Source: Polaromonas sp.
GTDB lineage: Bacteria > Pseudomonadota > Gammaproteobacteria > Burkholderiales > Burkholderiaceae_C
Direction of reading: 5' to 3'
DNA length: 64,000 nt
Assembly (NCBI RefSeq): GCF_029945925.1
Contig: NZ_JAQSDN010000043.1
Location: 125,511-189,510, forward strand
Shown: piece after piece, positions 27,073 through 36,167 of the stretch
How the letters are laid out: the number at the start of each line of letters is the position of its first letter
Position numbering within the stretch: position 1 is the stretch's first letter
Position numbers and translations under genes: made by a program
Notes under the pieces: model-generated
What the model saw: only the letters and a program-made list of their open reading frames with translations
Databases searched by the model: none
Told to the model about the DNA's origin: nothing

Positions 27073-27909
27073 TCACGGCTTTTTCAGACAGGCGACATAT
27101 TTCCGCTGTTTGATCTTGGCAAAAAACAGCGGGTTTCTTCTTTTTAGAAACAGGGCCAATTGCACGGAAGCCCGTGCTTCAAGGTAATTCAACACCTCAA
27201 AGGACTCTGTCGATACATATCTGTCCCTGTACAACTTCTTCAGTGGTATGACATCGTCACATAAAACATGACCACCGCTGGCGCAAAGATGGTAAGCACT
27301 GCACAAGTCCCACGCCACCTCTGGGTAGAGGTGCCCTCCATCAACCCAAATCAGGTCAAATTTTTCGCTGGTTTTCTCCAGCAGAAAAAACGAGTTTGTT
27401 TCTATCAGCTTGATGTTTTCATTGGCAAGGTTTGCGGCCTGCTTTTTCTTGTATCGCTGGAAAGCAGAGTCCTCCTCGCGGTCATAAAAATCCCTCAGCA
27501 AAGGATCGCTTGCCGGCAAGTCAACCGTTGTTATTTTTGCATCAGGGAAGAGTCTGGACAGAATGGACGTGAATTCGCCATCAAAGGTGCCGATTTCAAG
27601 GATGTTACGAATCCCGGGCGTTGAAATGCTCAGGGCACTGAAAACCAGCCAGTGAATGCTGTCGTTTTCATAATCAAAATCCCTGCCACGCATTACCTGC
27701 AAGATTTTGTTCAACACAGTTTGCGCCTGTGCAAGATCAAGAGAATTTTTCTCAAACTTCGAGTTCTCCGTCGCTTCCAGGCTTTCGGCGTCGTGAATAA
27801 ATTTCCGATAACAGGTTCGGTAATAATCATCCACATGGCGGGAAGCCCTGTTCAGATATCTGACTGGATTCAGGTATTTTGAAAATCCCGTCATACAGAC
27901 GCCCCGCAT
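27073..27909 (-). CDS. Class I SAM-dependent methyltransferase (Methyltransf_24 type)
   Basis: The SAM-binding motif ILEIGTFDGEFTSIL is near residue 103, followed by KITTVDLPASD and FDLIWVDGGHLYPEVAWD near residue 190, the His-containing block typical of CmcI/Methyltransf_24 proteins. An ATG at 27909 or at 27894 could be the start. The N-terminal 70 residues are helical and charged. Two methyltransferases in a row suggest multiple O-methylations of one residue. The gene is separated from the upstream epimerase gene by about 70 bases without another gene. Confidence 0.8.
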   Translation of the reverse strand: MRGVCMTGFSKYLNPVRYLNRASRHVDDYYRTCYRKFIHDAESLEATENSKFEKNSLDLAQAQTVLNKILQVMRGRDFDYENDSIHWLVFSALSISTPGIRNILEIGTFDGEFTSILSRLFPDAKITTVDLPASDPLLRDFYDREEDSAFQRYKKKQAANLANENIKLIETNSFFLLEKTSEKFDLIWVDGGHLYPEVAWDLCSAYHLCASGGHVLCDDVIPLKKLYRDRYVSTESFEVLNYLEARASVQLALFLKRRNPLFFAKIKQRKYVACLKKP

Positions 27910-27979
27910 GAGCCTGCTATTGCATCAAAAAGTGCATGCACTGATTGTCGGATGGCTTTAAAAAAGTGTGTCATGGAAT

Positions 27980-28891
27980 TCAATTTTCTGGACTGGCCAG
28001 CAGGCTGGCGCGGACTTCGTCGATCAACTGCAGCAAGCCCTGCCCCAGATCTACATGCATGGGGGGAACGTACTTGCGACCGAGCTTCGGCTGGTAAGCA
28101 TAAGGTGTTCTCACATAGTGGCCGGTCTGCTCGCCTGGTATGAACTCCACGGCATCTGGCTTGCCCAGAATCTCAGCCAGCATCTTCAGCAAATCCACCA
28201 CGCGCATGGGCTCCTGCCCGGTGAGCACCACGCTCTGGTTGCGAAATTCATCCCCGAGCGCGGCCACGCTGGCCTGGGCAGCATCCTCAACGTGAATATA
28301 TTCGCGCAGAGCATCCGGGCTTCCCTGGTAACGAACCACGCCACTTTCAAGGGCCTGGCGAACGATGCGCAGAAGGCCGTTCCCGACATCGGCACGAGGC
28401 CCGTACAGCGAGCCATAACGCAGGATGGTGTAGTCCAGGCCGAAGGCGCGCTGGTACTCCTCTACATAATGTTCTGCGGCCTGTTTGCTACAGCGATAAA
28501 ACCCCCCTTCACGGCTATACACATAAACCGTGCTGGCATACACAAAGCGTTTGACATTGTTCCTGCGACACGCCTCGAGCACCTGAACGTTGCCGAGTAC
28601 GTTGATCTCTACAGTCTTGAGGGGCTGATCCAGGGCCTGATTCAGATCGGCCAAGGCCGCAAAGTTATAAACCGCTTGCGCGCCAGCAACAGCGGTCTGC
28701 AGTTTTTCGACGTCGAGCAGGTCACCAACAATCATCTCCTGGTCTGGACGCGCCCACGGTGAGGCCACCCTGTCATAGATGCGAACCCCGTACCCGGCTT
28801 CGCTCAACTGGTCAGCCACGTGGGAACCGATAAAACCGCTCCCACCAATAACCGTGACCACACGGCGTTGTATGTTGCGAAGAGTGCCCAT
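27980..28891 (-). CDS. NAD-dependent epimerase/dehydratase
   Basis: An extended SDR of 303 residues with TVIGGSGFIGSHVADQL at the N-terminus, ASTVYVYS near residue 115 and FYRCSKQAAEHYVEEY carrying Tyr-x3-Lys near residue 125. Catalytic residues are therefore intact. ILRYGSLYGPRAD and EYIHVEDAAQA follow in usual order. The ATG at 28891 overlaps the stop of the 2-hydroxyacid dehydrogenase gene (TGATG). It probably interconverts or reduces a nucleotide sugar. Which sugar is unknown; the neighbouring dehydrogenase suggests an acid-bearing precursor. Confidence 0.8.
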   Translation of the reverse strand: MGTLRNIQRRVVTVIGGSGFIGSHVADQLSEAGYGVRIYDRVASPWARPDQEMIVGDLLDVEKLQTAVAGAQAVYNFAALADLNQALDQPLKTVEINVLGNVQVLEACRRNNVKRFVYASTVYVYSREGGFYRCSKQAAEHYVEEYQRAFGLDYTILRYGSLYGPRADVGNGLLRIVRQALESGVVRYQGSPDALREYIHVEDAAQASVAALGDEFRNQSVVLTGQEPMRVVDLLKMLAEILGKPDAVEFIPGEQTGHYVRTPYAYQPKLGRKYVPPMHVDLGQGLLQLIDEVRASLLASPEN

Positions 28892-29874
28892 CACAGCCCC
28901 TGGCTTTGAACGTCGTACTCGGCTTGGGGCACTTCACTGGTCAATGGCTTTCCCGAGAGAAAACGCACAGCCTCTTCAGTGGCCTCAATCTCCATGCGGG
29001 TGCGGCAGTCGACCGACATGGACCCCATATGTGCCGTCAGCAGGCAACGCTCGATCTGCGAAAGGGGGCCGGCATAAGGCTCATGCTCAAACACATCAAT
29101 GGCCGCGCCGCTCAGATGCCCGGCCATCATGACGTCATGAAGATCGCCTTCATTGATAATGCCGCCGCGGGCGGTATTGATGATGATGGCATCCGGCTTC
29201 ATGCTCAACAACTGCTCGCGCCGGATCATGTTCTTGGTCAGGCGTGTCAGCGGCAGGTGCAGGCTGATGAGGTCTGCCTCTTTATAGATCTGCTCCTTGG
29301 TGACCCAGTCGAGCTTGAACTCGCGGTTCAACTCGTAGTTGGGCATGGTGTCGTTCACCAGAATCCGGGGCGTACCAAACGCCTTGGTGCGACGCAGCAC
29401 GCGGGTACCAATCCGGCCCACGCCAATGATGCCCACCGTAATCTCCGCCAGGCGCCTGCCGAAAATGCGTTGCCACTTACCCTCGTGCATCTGTGCATTG
29501 GAAACATGCACAGAACGCAACAGCGTCAGCATCATTCCCAGCGTCAACTCCGCAACGGCCGGTGCCGGCGCGTCTGGTGTGTAGGCAACCCGGATGCCGC
29601 GTTTCTTCGCGGCCATCAGGTCCACACCATCCAGCCCCACTCCTACCCGGGAAATCAGTTTGAGCTTGGGCGCGCGTGCCATCACCTTCTCGGTGATAAG
29701 TTCGGTGCCGGCAATGATGACGTCGAAGTCGGCCACCATATCGGCGAGCTGGTCCTCGGTCAACTTCTTGTTAAGCGGATTGATCAGGTAGTCGATGCCA
29801 GCGTTTTCAAGCAGCTCCAGAGGGAGCCGGTTTTTATCGCCAAACGGAACGGTGGTAATCAGGGCTTTTGCCAT
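28891..29874 (-). CDS. D-2-hydroxyacid dehydrogenase (phosphoglycerate dehydrogenase-like)
   Basis: Starting at the ATG at 29874, with AGAGG upstream, the protein has 327 residues. Key blocks are SRVGVGLDGVDL near residue 73, the NAD motif IIGVGRIGTRVL near residue 145, NTARGGIINEGDL with the catalytic Arg near residue 232, and LLTAHMGSMS with the catalytic His near residue 280. Family members oxidise or reduce 2-hydroxy/2-keto acids. In this setting it might make or consume a hydroxy-acid substituent or precursor of a sugar acid. The extra 72 residues upstream in the open frame are low-complexity and overlap the acyltransferase region. Confidence 0.87.
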   Translation of the reverse strand: MAKALITTVPFGDKNRLPLELLENAGIDYLINPLNKKLTEDQLADMVADFDVIIAGTELITEKVMARAPKLKLISRVGVGLDGVDLMAAKKRGIRVAYTPDAPAPAVAELTLGMMLTLLRSVHVSNAQMHEGKWQRIFGRRLAEITVGIIGVGRIGTRVLRRTKAFGTPRILVNDTMPNYELNREFKLDWVTKEQIYKEADLISLHLPLTRLTKNMIRREQLLSMKPDAIIINTARGGIINEGDLHDVMMAGHLSGAAIDVFEHEPYAGPLSQIERCLLTAHMGSMSVDCRTRMEIEATEEAVRFLSGKPLTSEVPQAEYDVQSQGL

Positions 29875-29926
29875 TTTTTGTTGCCTCTCAACAGATCGTG
29901 TATTGGGGTAAGGGGCGAGTTCTTGC

Positions 29927-30532
29927 TCAACCGGCGTTCGCTGACTGTTCCCGCTCGCGCGCCTTGATTCGCCTGGCCGGTACACCCGCATAGATGGACC
30001 AGGGTTCAGTGCCGCCCTTGAGCACGGAACCAGCCGCCAGGACAACGCCCTCTTCAAGGACCGAGCCGGGCAGTATCGTGCAGTTGGCATAAATCAGGCA
30101 ATGGCTTTTAATGGTCACCGGTGCCACAACATCTACTTCGTGATTCAAGCCATCGTGGGAAACCGTCAGGATATGGCAGTTGAGTGAAATCGTGACATTG
30201 TCACCAATCACGATACGGTCGTTCGTTCCGAGGTAAGTGTTTCGATTAATCTGGAAATTCTTTCCGGCAATCAGGTTGTGCGGGTATTCGGTGAACGCAC
30301 CGGCACGAATCACGGTACTTGAATAATCTGCCAATTGAACACCGGCCAGTCGCCACAAAACAGCCCTGACAACAGCGCAACCGAAAAAGTCAGGCAGCAA
30401 ATTTCCAAGGCCGATGAGCAACACGCCTCGAAACCGCCCACTCTGAAAATCGTTTTTCATATAACAGGCAAATGCCCAGGTAGCCTTGACCATCCGAAAT
30501 GAGGCCAGTCTGGATATCAATGTCGTCTTCAT
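29927..30532 (-). CDS. Hexapeptide-repeat acyltransferase (WcaF/NodL-like)
   Basis: Hexapeptide repeats run from about residue 70 to 185 (IRAGAFTEYPHNLIAG, IVIGDNVTISLNC, LPGSVLEEGVVLAAGSVL) and the protein closes with IYAGVPARRIKAR, the standard end of O-acetyltransferases of this fold. A catalytic-type His is in HILTVSHDG. The ATG at 30532 overlaps the upstream giant gene by ATGA. It should acetylate a sugar hydroxyl or amine in the cytoplasm using acetyl-CoA. It is a second such enzyme in the window and differs in sequence from the one at 22073-22744. Confidence 0.83.
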   Translation of the reverse strand: MKTTLISRLASFRMVKATWAFACYMKNDFQSGRFRGVLLIGLGNLLPDFFGCAVVRAVLWRLAGVQLADYSSTVIRAGAFTEYPHNLIAGKNFQINRNTYLGTNDRIVIGDNVTISLNCHILTVSHDGLNHEVDVVAPVTIKSHCLIYANCTILPGSVLEEGVVLAAGSVLKGGTEPWSIYAGVPARRIKAREREQSANAG

Positions 30533-33500
30533 CCGGACATACCCTGCTGGCGCGGCAGGTCGCCCAGTTGGCCAAGCTCCGTCCAGAAACGCGTGGCTGC
30601 CAAGCCATCGAACTTGTAAAAATACCGTTTCAGGGTGCGCGAAACTTCCGGGGCGAGACCAGTTGCAGCCTTGACTTGGTCGAGTTCTGAAAGGACCCTC
30701 AGCAATTCTTGCTGGGTGGTGACGTGGTCAACGCCGGGTTCGTCCTCAACCATGGGAGGCTGTTCGGGGTTCAAGACCCGTACGGATGGGACGCCCACAA
30801 AAAAAGACTCCAGCGCTATTCCCGAGTAACTGCAAACCACAAGACTCGCGCTTTCCATCAACTGCACGGTGGACTTGGACGGGTCAAAACCTATCTCCAG
30901 GGCGATTTCATTTCGGCGTATCAGTTCGTTGATCCATTCCTGACTCACCGTCGGATGTTTTGACAGCATGACGCGCCACCCGGGAAGCGCCCGTAACCCT
31001 GCCAGTACTTTCAAGATGATCTCCTCGTCACCCACCGAAGGTGCCAGTAGCAGGATGCGATCATCGCTGGGCACGCTTTGAAGCCTGCGACCCTGGCTGT
31101 AAACACGATAGAGACTATCGTATTTAAGGCATCCCGTGATCCGGATGTTACCGGCAGGATAAAAGCCAGAAAGAATGTCGGCAAACTGTGAGCCATGCAC
31201 GAAGTAGTAGTCCGGCATGGGCGAAATGCTACGCTTGTCTTCGAGGCCTGAGCGATTGAATTCCGAGTAGCGGTGATAGAACCCCATTTTGTTTTTATAG
31301 ATGGTGGCATGCTGTATCGACACCCAGCGATGCCTGGGGGAATTTTTCTTTGTCGCGAAATAGACCGCCCGCATGGGCGCGAGAGTTTCGCCGTAAGTCA
31401 CCAGGGCTTTGTCACCACCACTGCTTTGCAGCCAGCGTTCAAACATGGCTGCATAGGTCAAGCTCCAGGGGAGCATGGACATAAAGCTTTTCTGCATTTC
31501 CAGTATCAGAATGTCGGAGAACTCGGCGTGCCCTACCCGCACGCCTTGTTGTTGCAATCTCTTCGCCATTTTGCTGAATTTGAAGTAGTTCCCTATCAAT
31601 GAGGCGTGTATCTGGATGATGTCAGCTAGAAACAGATACCTGTCGAGAATTTCCACATCCCGCTGCAGCCTGGATGCATAGTCCGTCAATTTCTTGCGCC
31701 AGAGGCCGGGGTGCAGAAAATCTGCGCTTTTGATATTCAACCGAAAAATGAAGGCTGAAGTAAAGCCATGTTTGTGATCATCCAGCGGTACTTGTTCGTA
31801 CATTCTGTCGCAAAACCCGCCGCGGGCATGGATGAGGTTGTATTCAAGGCCATGAAACCAGACGCGCTCCCCACCTGTCTCAGGGCGCTTGGGCAAAAAC
31901 CTCAGCAACAACCATTTACCCAGTTCCTTGAACAGGCTTTTCAGTATTCCAGCGTAAACGGTGCCATGGCTGAGCGGACTCATCGGACTGAGCTGCTTGT
32001 CTGCCAACCCGCACAACCTCTCATGCAGCGCCTGGTACCAGACGTAGTCAACCGCGGTGTCCTTGGCAATCAAGGTGCTCGCCCACCAAAGCGGAAAGCC
32101 GCGCCACTGCAATGCGTTTTTGATACCGGAACGATCTGCCCACTGGGCCACCCAAGTGATGTACAGCTCACGGGTTTGATCCCATGACCAATCAAGCTGT
32201 GGGCATTCAGTGCCGAACAGCAGCGCGCGGTCATTTATCACCGACCCTTCAGGTCGCTCCAGTAGGGCATCCAATTCGGCAGGTGTGCGCGCCACACCTC
32301 CTTCAGCGAAGATGACCGCGGAAGCAATTTCCGCCGCACTATAACCATTGGCTAAAGGCTCATAGATGTAATACGGAATGTCATGGTAAGTCGCTTCGGC
32401 GACCGCCGAGCTGATGCCTCCGATTATTCTGCGAGTGCTCGCCACATGGTCAGAAAATGGCCCCTCCAGCAGGGTCACCTTGTCGAGATAGCCTGTACTC
32501 TCCAGGATGGGCAGCAGCCATTCCCTTTCAGTATGGTGCTTGATTTTTATGGCCAATTTCTCAAAACCAGCATCCGTCGCACTTCTTAACGCATCCACCA
32601 GGGTGTTGGGACGTGAACCGTTACGCCCATCCATCCCCAGGTCGTTTGGAATCCACGTCATGATAATCGCGTCGAAGGTTTTTGGAGCGTTATCCTTCAG
32701 TACATGGTTATCCAAAATGGGGGGGGCTACCGTCACCACCTCTTGCACATCCAGCCTGCTCTTTAATATGCGGCGTTCGTGCTGACAAGCGATGGCGTAA
32801 ATGCGGTCAAACATGGCCGGCCCCAAAGACGCTTTGCCAATGCGCTTCTCTATATCAACAATCAGATAACCGTCAACCAACCATGACACCTTGATGCCTT
32901 TGGTCTTCGCCAGGTGGGCTGCAATCAGATAGGGCTCGTAAAACTCCGACCCCACCACCAGTTCTGCAGGCTTGTACGAGTCCAGCATGTCCTGGTAGGC
33001 GGCGACGGTCCAGACAAAGTAACCGCGATAAAGCTGGTACCTGCCGACCATGGATTCCGACAGTGCCTCAATCAACTCATTGTCCCAATGAACGTTGACG
33101 CGCTGCAAAACATCCACCAGCCGAGCCGGCTCTAGCAGGGCCTCAAAGTCGTTCGGAACATGTCGTTCAGCATCCAACAAACACCGCGGCGGTAGCGTGC
33201 GCGTATACGCACCCCGCCACGGCCAACGCGAATTCACGCTGATCCATCCTTGCTGTCGAGCGGAAAAACGTGACATGGTCCAGTCACTTAAGGCCAGTGT
33301 TTTATTACGCAGCAACCTCAAAAACGGAGTTTGCAATTTCCGTAGAAAATTGGCACGCCGATCAATCGGAGGCATACCCAAGACACGATCAGCAAGGGTA
33401 CATAACGGCGACACCATGCGATGCCCCGGATCGTAAACCTGAACCTGCGGCGCAAACTTTTTCGCAATGTTCAGGAACGCTGCTGGCTCATTGCAGGAAA

Positions 33501-33843
33501 TATATACGCAGGCATAACGGCTACACCAGTATTTGAGCGCGAAATATTCACGACAAACGCTCGATATATTGATCAGCAATCCAGCCGAAAAAGCATCTGC
33601 AACTGAAAAATGATCGCCTTCACAATTTTCTTTTCCGTCCTCATCCCTGTACCAGTTAAAACTAAGAAAGTTGATCGCTTCATCAGTACGGTCTTCGAAA
33701 TTATGGTGGTCAAAAAAAAGGGGGACAGCTTCACCCAACAAAATGGGGAGGTAGTCTTCGTGAGCAATAAGTTGCGCATCAGCCCCATGGCGCTGGCGTA
33801 CCCACGCCAAATCGTCCCTATGGTGAAGAAGGTAGGCGTTCAT
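30529..33843 (-). CDS. 1104-residue two-part GT-B-like surface-carbohydrate protein
   Basis: No textbook family is certain. The protein reads as two similar GT-B-like halves. Each half has a helical region with a GRYQLYRGYFVW- or FLADIIQIHASLIGNY-like stretch. Each also has a central segment with VSWLVDGYLIVD or WVSIQHATIYKN, and a C-terminal nucleotide-sugar-like segment (RIIGGISSAVAEATYHDIPYYI in half one, LVVCSYSGIALESFFVGVPS in half two). The second half recalls the surface-carbohydrate proteins defined from Leptospira O-antigen loci (TIGR04326-like), from memory. There is no transmembrane segment. It likely has two glycosyl- or glycerol-phosphate-type transferase sites. Upstream and downstream neighbours fit sugar assembly. 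Confidence 0.62.
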   Translation of the reverse strand: MNAYLLHHRDDLAWVRQRHGADAQLIAHEDYLPILLGEAVPLFFDHHNFEDRTDEAINFLSFNWYRDEDGKENCEGDHFSVADAFSAGLLINISSVCREYFALKYWCSRYACVYISCNEPAAFLNIAKKFAPQVQVYDPGHRMVSPLCTLADRVLGMPPIDRRANFLRKLQTPFLRLLRNKTLALSDWTMSRFSARQQGWISVNSRWPWRGAYTRTLPPRCLLDAERHVPNDFEALLEPARLVDVLQRVNVHWDNELIEALSESMVGRYQLYRGYFVWTVAAYQDMLDSYKPAELVVGSEFYEPYLIAAHLAKTKGIKVSWLVDGYLIVDIEKRIGKASLGPAMFDRIYAIACQHERRILKSRLDVQEVVTVAPPILDNHVLKDNAPKTFDAIIMTWIPNDLGMDGRNGSRPNTLVDALRSATDAGFEKLAIKIKHHTEREWLLPILESTGYLDKVTLLEGPFSDHVASTRRIIGGISSAVAEATYHDIPYYIYEPLANGYSAAEIASAVIFAEGGVARTPAELDALLERPEGSVINDRALLFGTECPQLDWSWDQTRELYITWVAQWADRSGIKNALQWRGFPLWWASTLIAKDTAVDYVWYQALHERLCGLADKQLSPMSPLSHGTVYAGILKSLFKELGKWLLLRFLPKRPETGGERVWFHGLEYNLIHARGGFCDRMYEQVPLDDHKHGFTSAFIFRLNIKSADFLHPGLWRKKLTDYASRLQRDVEILDRYLFLADIIQIHASLIGNYFKFSKMAKRLQQQGVRVGHAEFSDILILEMQKSFMSMLPWSLTYAAMFERWLQSSGGDKALVTYGETLAPMRAVYFATKKNSPRHRWVSIQHATIYKNKMGFYHRYSEFNRSGLEDKRSISPMPDYYFVHGSQFADILSGFYPAGNIRITGCLKYDSLYRVYSQGRRLQSVPSDDRILLLAPSVGDEEIILKVLAGLRALPGWRVMLSKHPTVSQEWINELIRRNEIALEIGFDPSKSTVQLMESASLVVCSYSGIALESFFVGVPSVRVLNPEQPPMVEDEPGVDHVTTQQELLRVLSELDQVKAATGLAPEVSRTLKRYFYKFDGLAATRFWTELGQLGDLPRQQGMSG

Positions 33844-33876
33844 CTGGCTGCGCGGTGAAAGCGTGGCATACAGAGG

Positions 33877-35130
33877 TCAGAGTGACCTGAGAAATTTGGT
33901 GCCCAGCCGATGAACAAACCCGTCCTTGTACTGACTTTGATATTGCGCCGAGCCCGCGATGATATTGCCCGCGACATGCTGAAGCTCTTCGTCTACACAA
34001 GATTCCACCCATGAACCTTCAATTCGAGCGTGCATCTCCTCAACCGCCTCCTTGATTTCCTGTGGCGTGTTTTCCCGCCATTCAATATTTCTGCTCCAGT
34101 AAAAATCGCTGGATTTGAAATATGTCTCGGACTCGCGCCGGATAATCTCGGGCAGTGACAGACGCTGGCCGGATTTTGCGTCATAAAGATGTTTGAAAAT
34201 GATCAGCGAATTTCTGAAAAAGTAAGTAGTGTCAAGGTAGGCTAGGAGATTAACGCAAACAATCGGCTTCCGGGCTATTGCCGCGAGGGCATCAAGACCG
34301 GAGCCCGTGGAAATCATGAACGTACAGTTAAAACACAACCAAAGATCCAGAAATTCAGTGCGCAGCCCGGAATGCGAGTAATCAAAAATTCTTGGATTGC
34401 TTGACTTGAGCGGATTTGCCGTAAATTTGCCCATTCGAATGACCCAATAACCTTGGTCAGCAAGAAATTCAAACGCCTCTACGTAGTTAGTGACGTCGGA
34501 ATTTCGAAATGCGTTGTAATCGGAAGGCAACCCGACAGGATTGAGCCTGACGTCATGCGCATTGTCTCTCACCTGAACGCAGACGAATTTCTCGTTCGGC
34601 AAGATACCAAGCTTTCTTAAAAATGCATCGCCAACCAAGTTTTCCTCTGCAGTAAATCGTATCTGTGGAGCGATTCTTCCCAGCAAGTCTTCCGGATCTG
34701 CCGTGGCGTGAAGCTCGCCATAAGAAATGCGATAGTGCGGTTCCCAGTTAGGAAAAAGCTTATTGAACCTATGCAAATAATAATAAAACCGGCTGACCGG
34801 CAAATGGCGCTCTACAATTTTTTTCCAATATTTATTGGAATGCCAGGTGCTCTCAAAAAAATAGAGATCCAGCACATTCTTGTCTGGTGTCAGGCAAAGC
34901 GCGGAGCGCGACAAATGCATCTCGGGGTCCACAACAGCATGACCAAGAAGCCTGCTCGGCAACCAAGTGAATCGAATAGTCTTGAAGGGCTTTGCCAGCC
35001 TGATCAAAAATACAAGTACAAGGCATAGCGGAGCGACAAGGACGAACACCAAGCCTGTTGCGGCTTTAGCCCTCAGCATCGGCCACCCACCTGACCTAAT
35101 TTGCGAGATCTGCTGTTTTATAAATCGCAT
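33877..35130 (-). CDS. TIGR04372-type putative glycosyltransferase
   Basis: A 417-residue protein with an N-terminal hydrophobic stretch (about residues 20-45) and a C-terminal domain containing FLADQGYWVIRMGKF near residue 230 and TFMISTGSGLDALAAIARKPIV near residue 280. I recognise the pattern as the TIGR04372 glycosyltransferase family, seen in Leptospira and other surface-polysaccharide loci. A further WSRNIEWRENTPQEI block near residue 355 is typical. The start ATG is near a divergent promoter region shared with the plus-strand SDR gene. Activity has not been demonstrated in the family as far as I know. Confidence 0.72.
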   Translation of the reverse strand: MRFIKQQISQIRSGGWPMLRAKAATGLVFVLVAPLCLVLVFLIRLAKPFKTIRFTWLPSRLLGHAVVDPEMHLSRSALCLTPDKNVLDLYFFESTWHSNKYWKKIVERHLPVSRFYYYLHRFNKLFPNWEPHYRISYGELHATADPEDLLGRIAPQIRFTAEENLVGDAFLRKLGILPNEKFVCVQVRDNAHDVRLNPVGLPSDYNAFRNSDVTNYVEAFEFLADQGYWVIRMGKFTANPLKSSNPRIFDYSHSGLRTEFLDLWLCFNCTFMISTGSGLDALAAIARKPIVCVNLLAYLDTTYFFRNSLIIFKHLYDAKSGQRLSLPEIIRRESETYFKSSDFYWSRNIEWRENTPQEIKEAVEEMHARIEGSWVESCVDEELQHVAGNIIAGSAQYQSQYKDGFVHRLGTKFLRSL

Positions 35131-35178
35131 TATTGTTTAGTTTGTTGTGCACAAAAAGTTTTCTGCCAGTCCCTCATT

Positions 35179-35209
35179 TTGACAGCGTATTAGAAGTGCC
35201 GGTTAAACT
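35179..35209 (+). promoter_or_regulatory. Candidate sigma70 promoter for plus-strand SDR gene
   Basis: A perfect TTGACA -35 box at 35179-35184 is followed after 19 bases by TAAACT (35204-35209), or after 18 by TTAAAC. It lies in the AT-rich intergenic region between divergent genes, about 40 bases before the chosen SDR start. Spacing is slightly long and the -10 is imperfect, so this is a candidate only. Confidence 0.35.
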
Positions 35210-35249
35210 AGAATTTTCTATCCAGACATGTGAGTTCATGAGGTCAGCT

Positions 35250-36107
35250 ATGTCCCTTACCGGAAAAACCGCTTTGATTACTGGAGCCAGCAGAGGGCTC
35301 GGCAGGGAACTCGCTCGCTCTCTTTGGATAAAGGGCGCCAATCTCATTCTCGTTGCCAGCAATGAAAATCTCCTTCAGCTCACCCTTAACGGTTTATCTC
35401 GAAGCCCTGAGCAAAAATTGCAGTGCATTCCTTGTGATTTTGGCAATGAAAAAAGCCTGGCTGAACTGGGAGAAAAATTAAAATATTTAAATATTGATGC
35501 GGTAATCAATAACGCCGCAACTCAAGGACCGATCGGACAGCTTGGGGATAATGACTGGGACGACTGGAAACGCACCATTCAAATAAACCTCTTCGCACCA
35601 GCATATATTTGCCGTCTGCTGGTACCGCTCATGGTCAACCGAAAAACCGGCGGGTCGATCATCAACCTGTCCGGCGGGGGTGCTGTCGGGCCTAGGGCCC
35701 ATTTTTCCGCATACGCTTCATCCAAGGCCGGATTGGTAGGGTTTAGCGCCACCCTAGCGGAAGAGCTAAAGGGTTCTGGCGTACGGGTCAACTGCATCGC
35801 ACCCGGTCCCCTGCCTACGGACATGCTTAGGGAAGTGGTAGAAGTGGGAAGTGATATCGCTGGTGAAAACGAATTCAGACTGGCATCCAAAATCGTCGAG
35901 CAAAACAGCGAGTCTTTTTCCCGTGTGGCTGAGCTTTGCGCTTTCCTGATCTCCGAGAAATCGAAAGAGATTTCCGGAAAACTGATAAGTGCAATTTGGG
36001 ATCCCTGGGAACGACTGAACGAGTTGGCTAGCGTTCTGAATAATTCGGACATTTACACCTTGCGCAGAATTGTTCCCGAAGACAGGGGAAAGTCTTGGGG
36101 CAAATGA
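35250..36107 (+). CDS. Short-chain dehydrogenase/reductase (SDR)
   Basis: A classical SDR of 285 residues. TALITGASRGLGREL gives the cofactor motif, AVINNAAT the NNAG-like motif near residue 88, NLSGGGAV the catalytic Ser near residue 138, and YASSK the catalytic Tyr-x3-Lys near residue 152. The ATG at 35250 has AGG about six bases upstream; the longer frame back to 35133 has no support. It is the only plus-strand gene in the window and converges with the TPP-dependent E1 pair. It may reduce the keto product of that pair or act on a nucleotide sugar; both are inferred. Confidence 0.87.
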   Translation: MSLTGKTALITGASRGLGRELARSLWIKGANLILVASNENLLQLTLNGLSRSPEQKLQCIPCDFGNEKSLAELGEKLKYLNIDAVINNAATQGPIGQLGDNDWDDWKRTIQINLFAPAYICRLLVPLMVNRKTGGSIINLSGGGAVGPRAHFSAYASSKAGLVGFSATLAEELKGSGVRVNCIAPGPLPTDMLREVVEVGSDIAGENEFRLASKIVEQNSESFSRVAELCAFLISEKSKEISGKLISAIWDPWERLNELASVLNNSDIYTLRRIVPEDRGKSWGK

Positions 36108-36167
36108 ATGACTCGGGAATTCGTCTTTTTTTTTTCTCTGCCCGGCGATCCCTCACGCGGCATACTT

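Noticed and set aside
27931..27942. Perfect palindrome AGTGCATGCACT in a short gap
   Set aside because: Short palindromes of this length are expected by chance and there is no second copy or promoter next to it; an operator is possible but unsupported.
28906..29967. 353-aa plus-strand ORF
   Set aside because: Antisense to the 2-hydroxyacid dehydrogenase gene, whose catalytic blocks are clear on the minus strand.
28891..30090. Extended N-terminus of the 2-hydroxyacid dehydrogenase
   Set aside because: The first 72 codons are low-complexity, overlap the acyltransferase gene and lack a ribosome site; the ATG at 29874 has AGAGG upstream.
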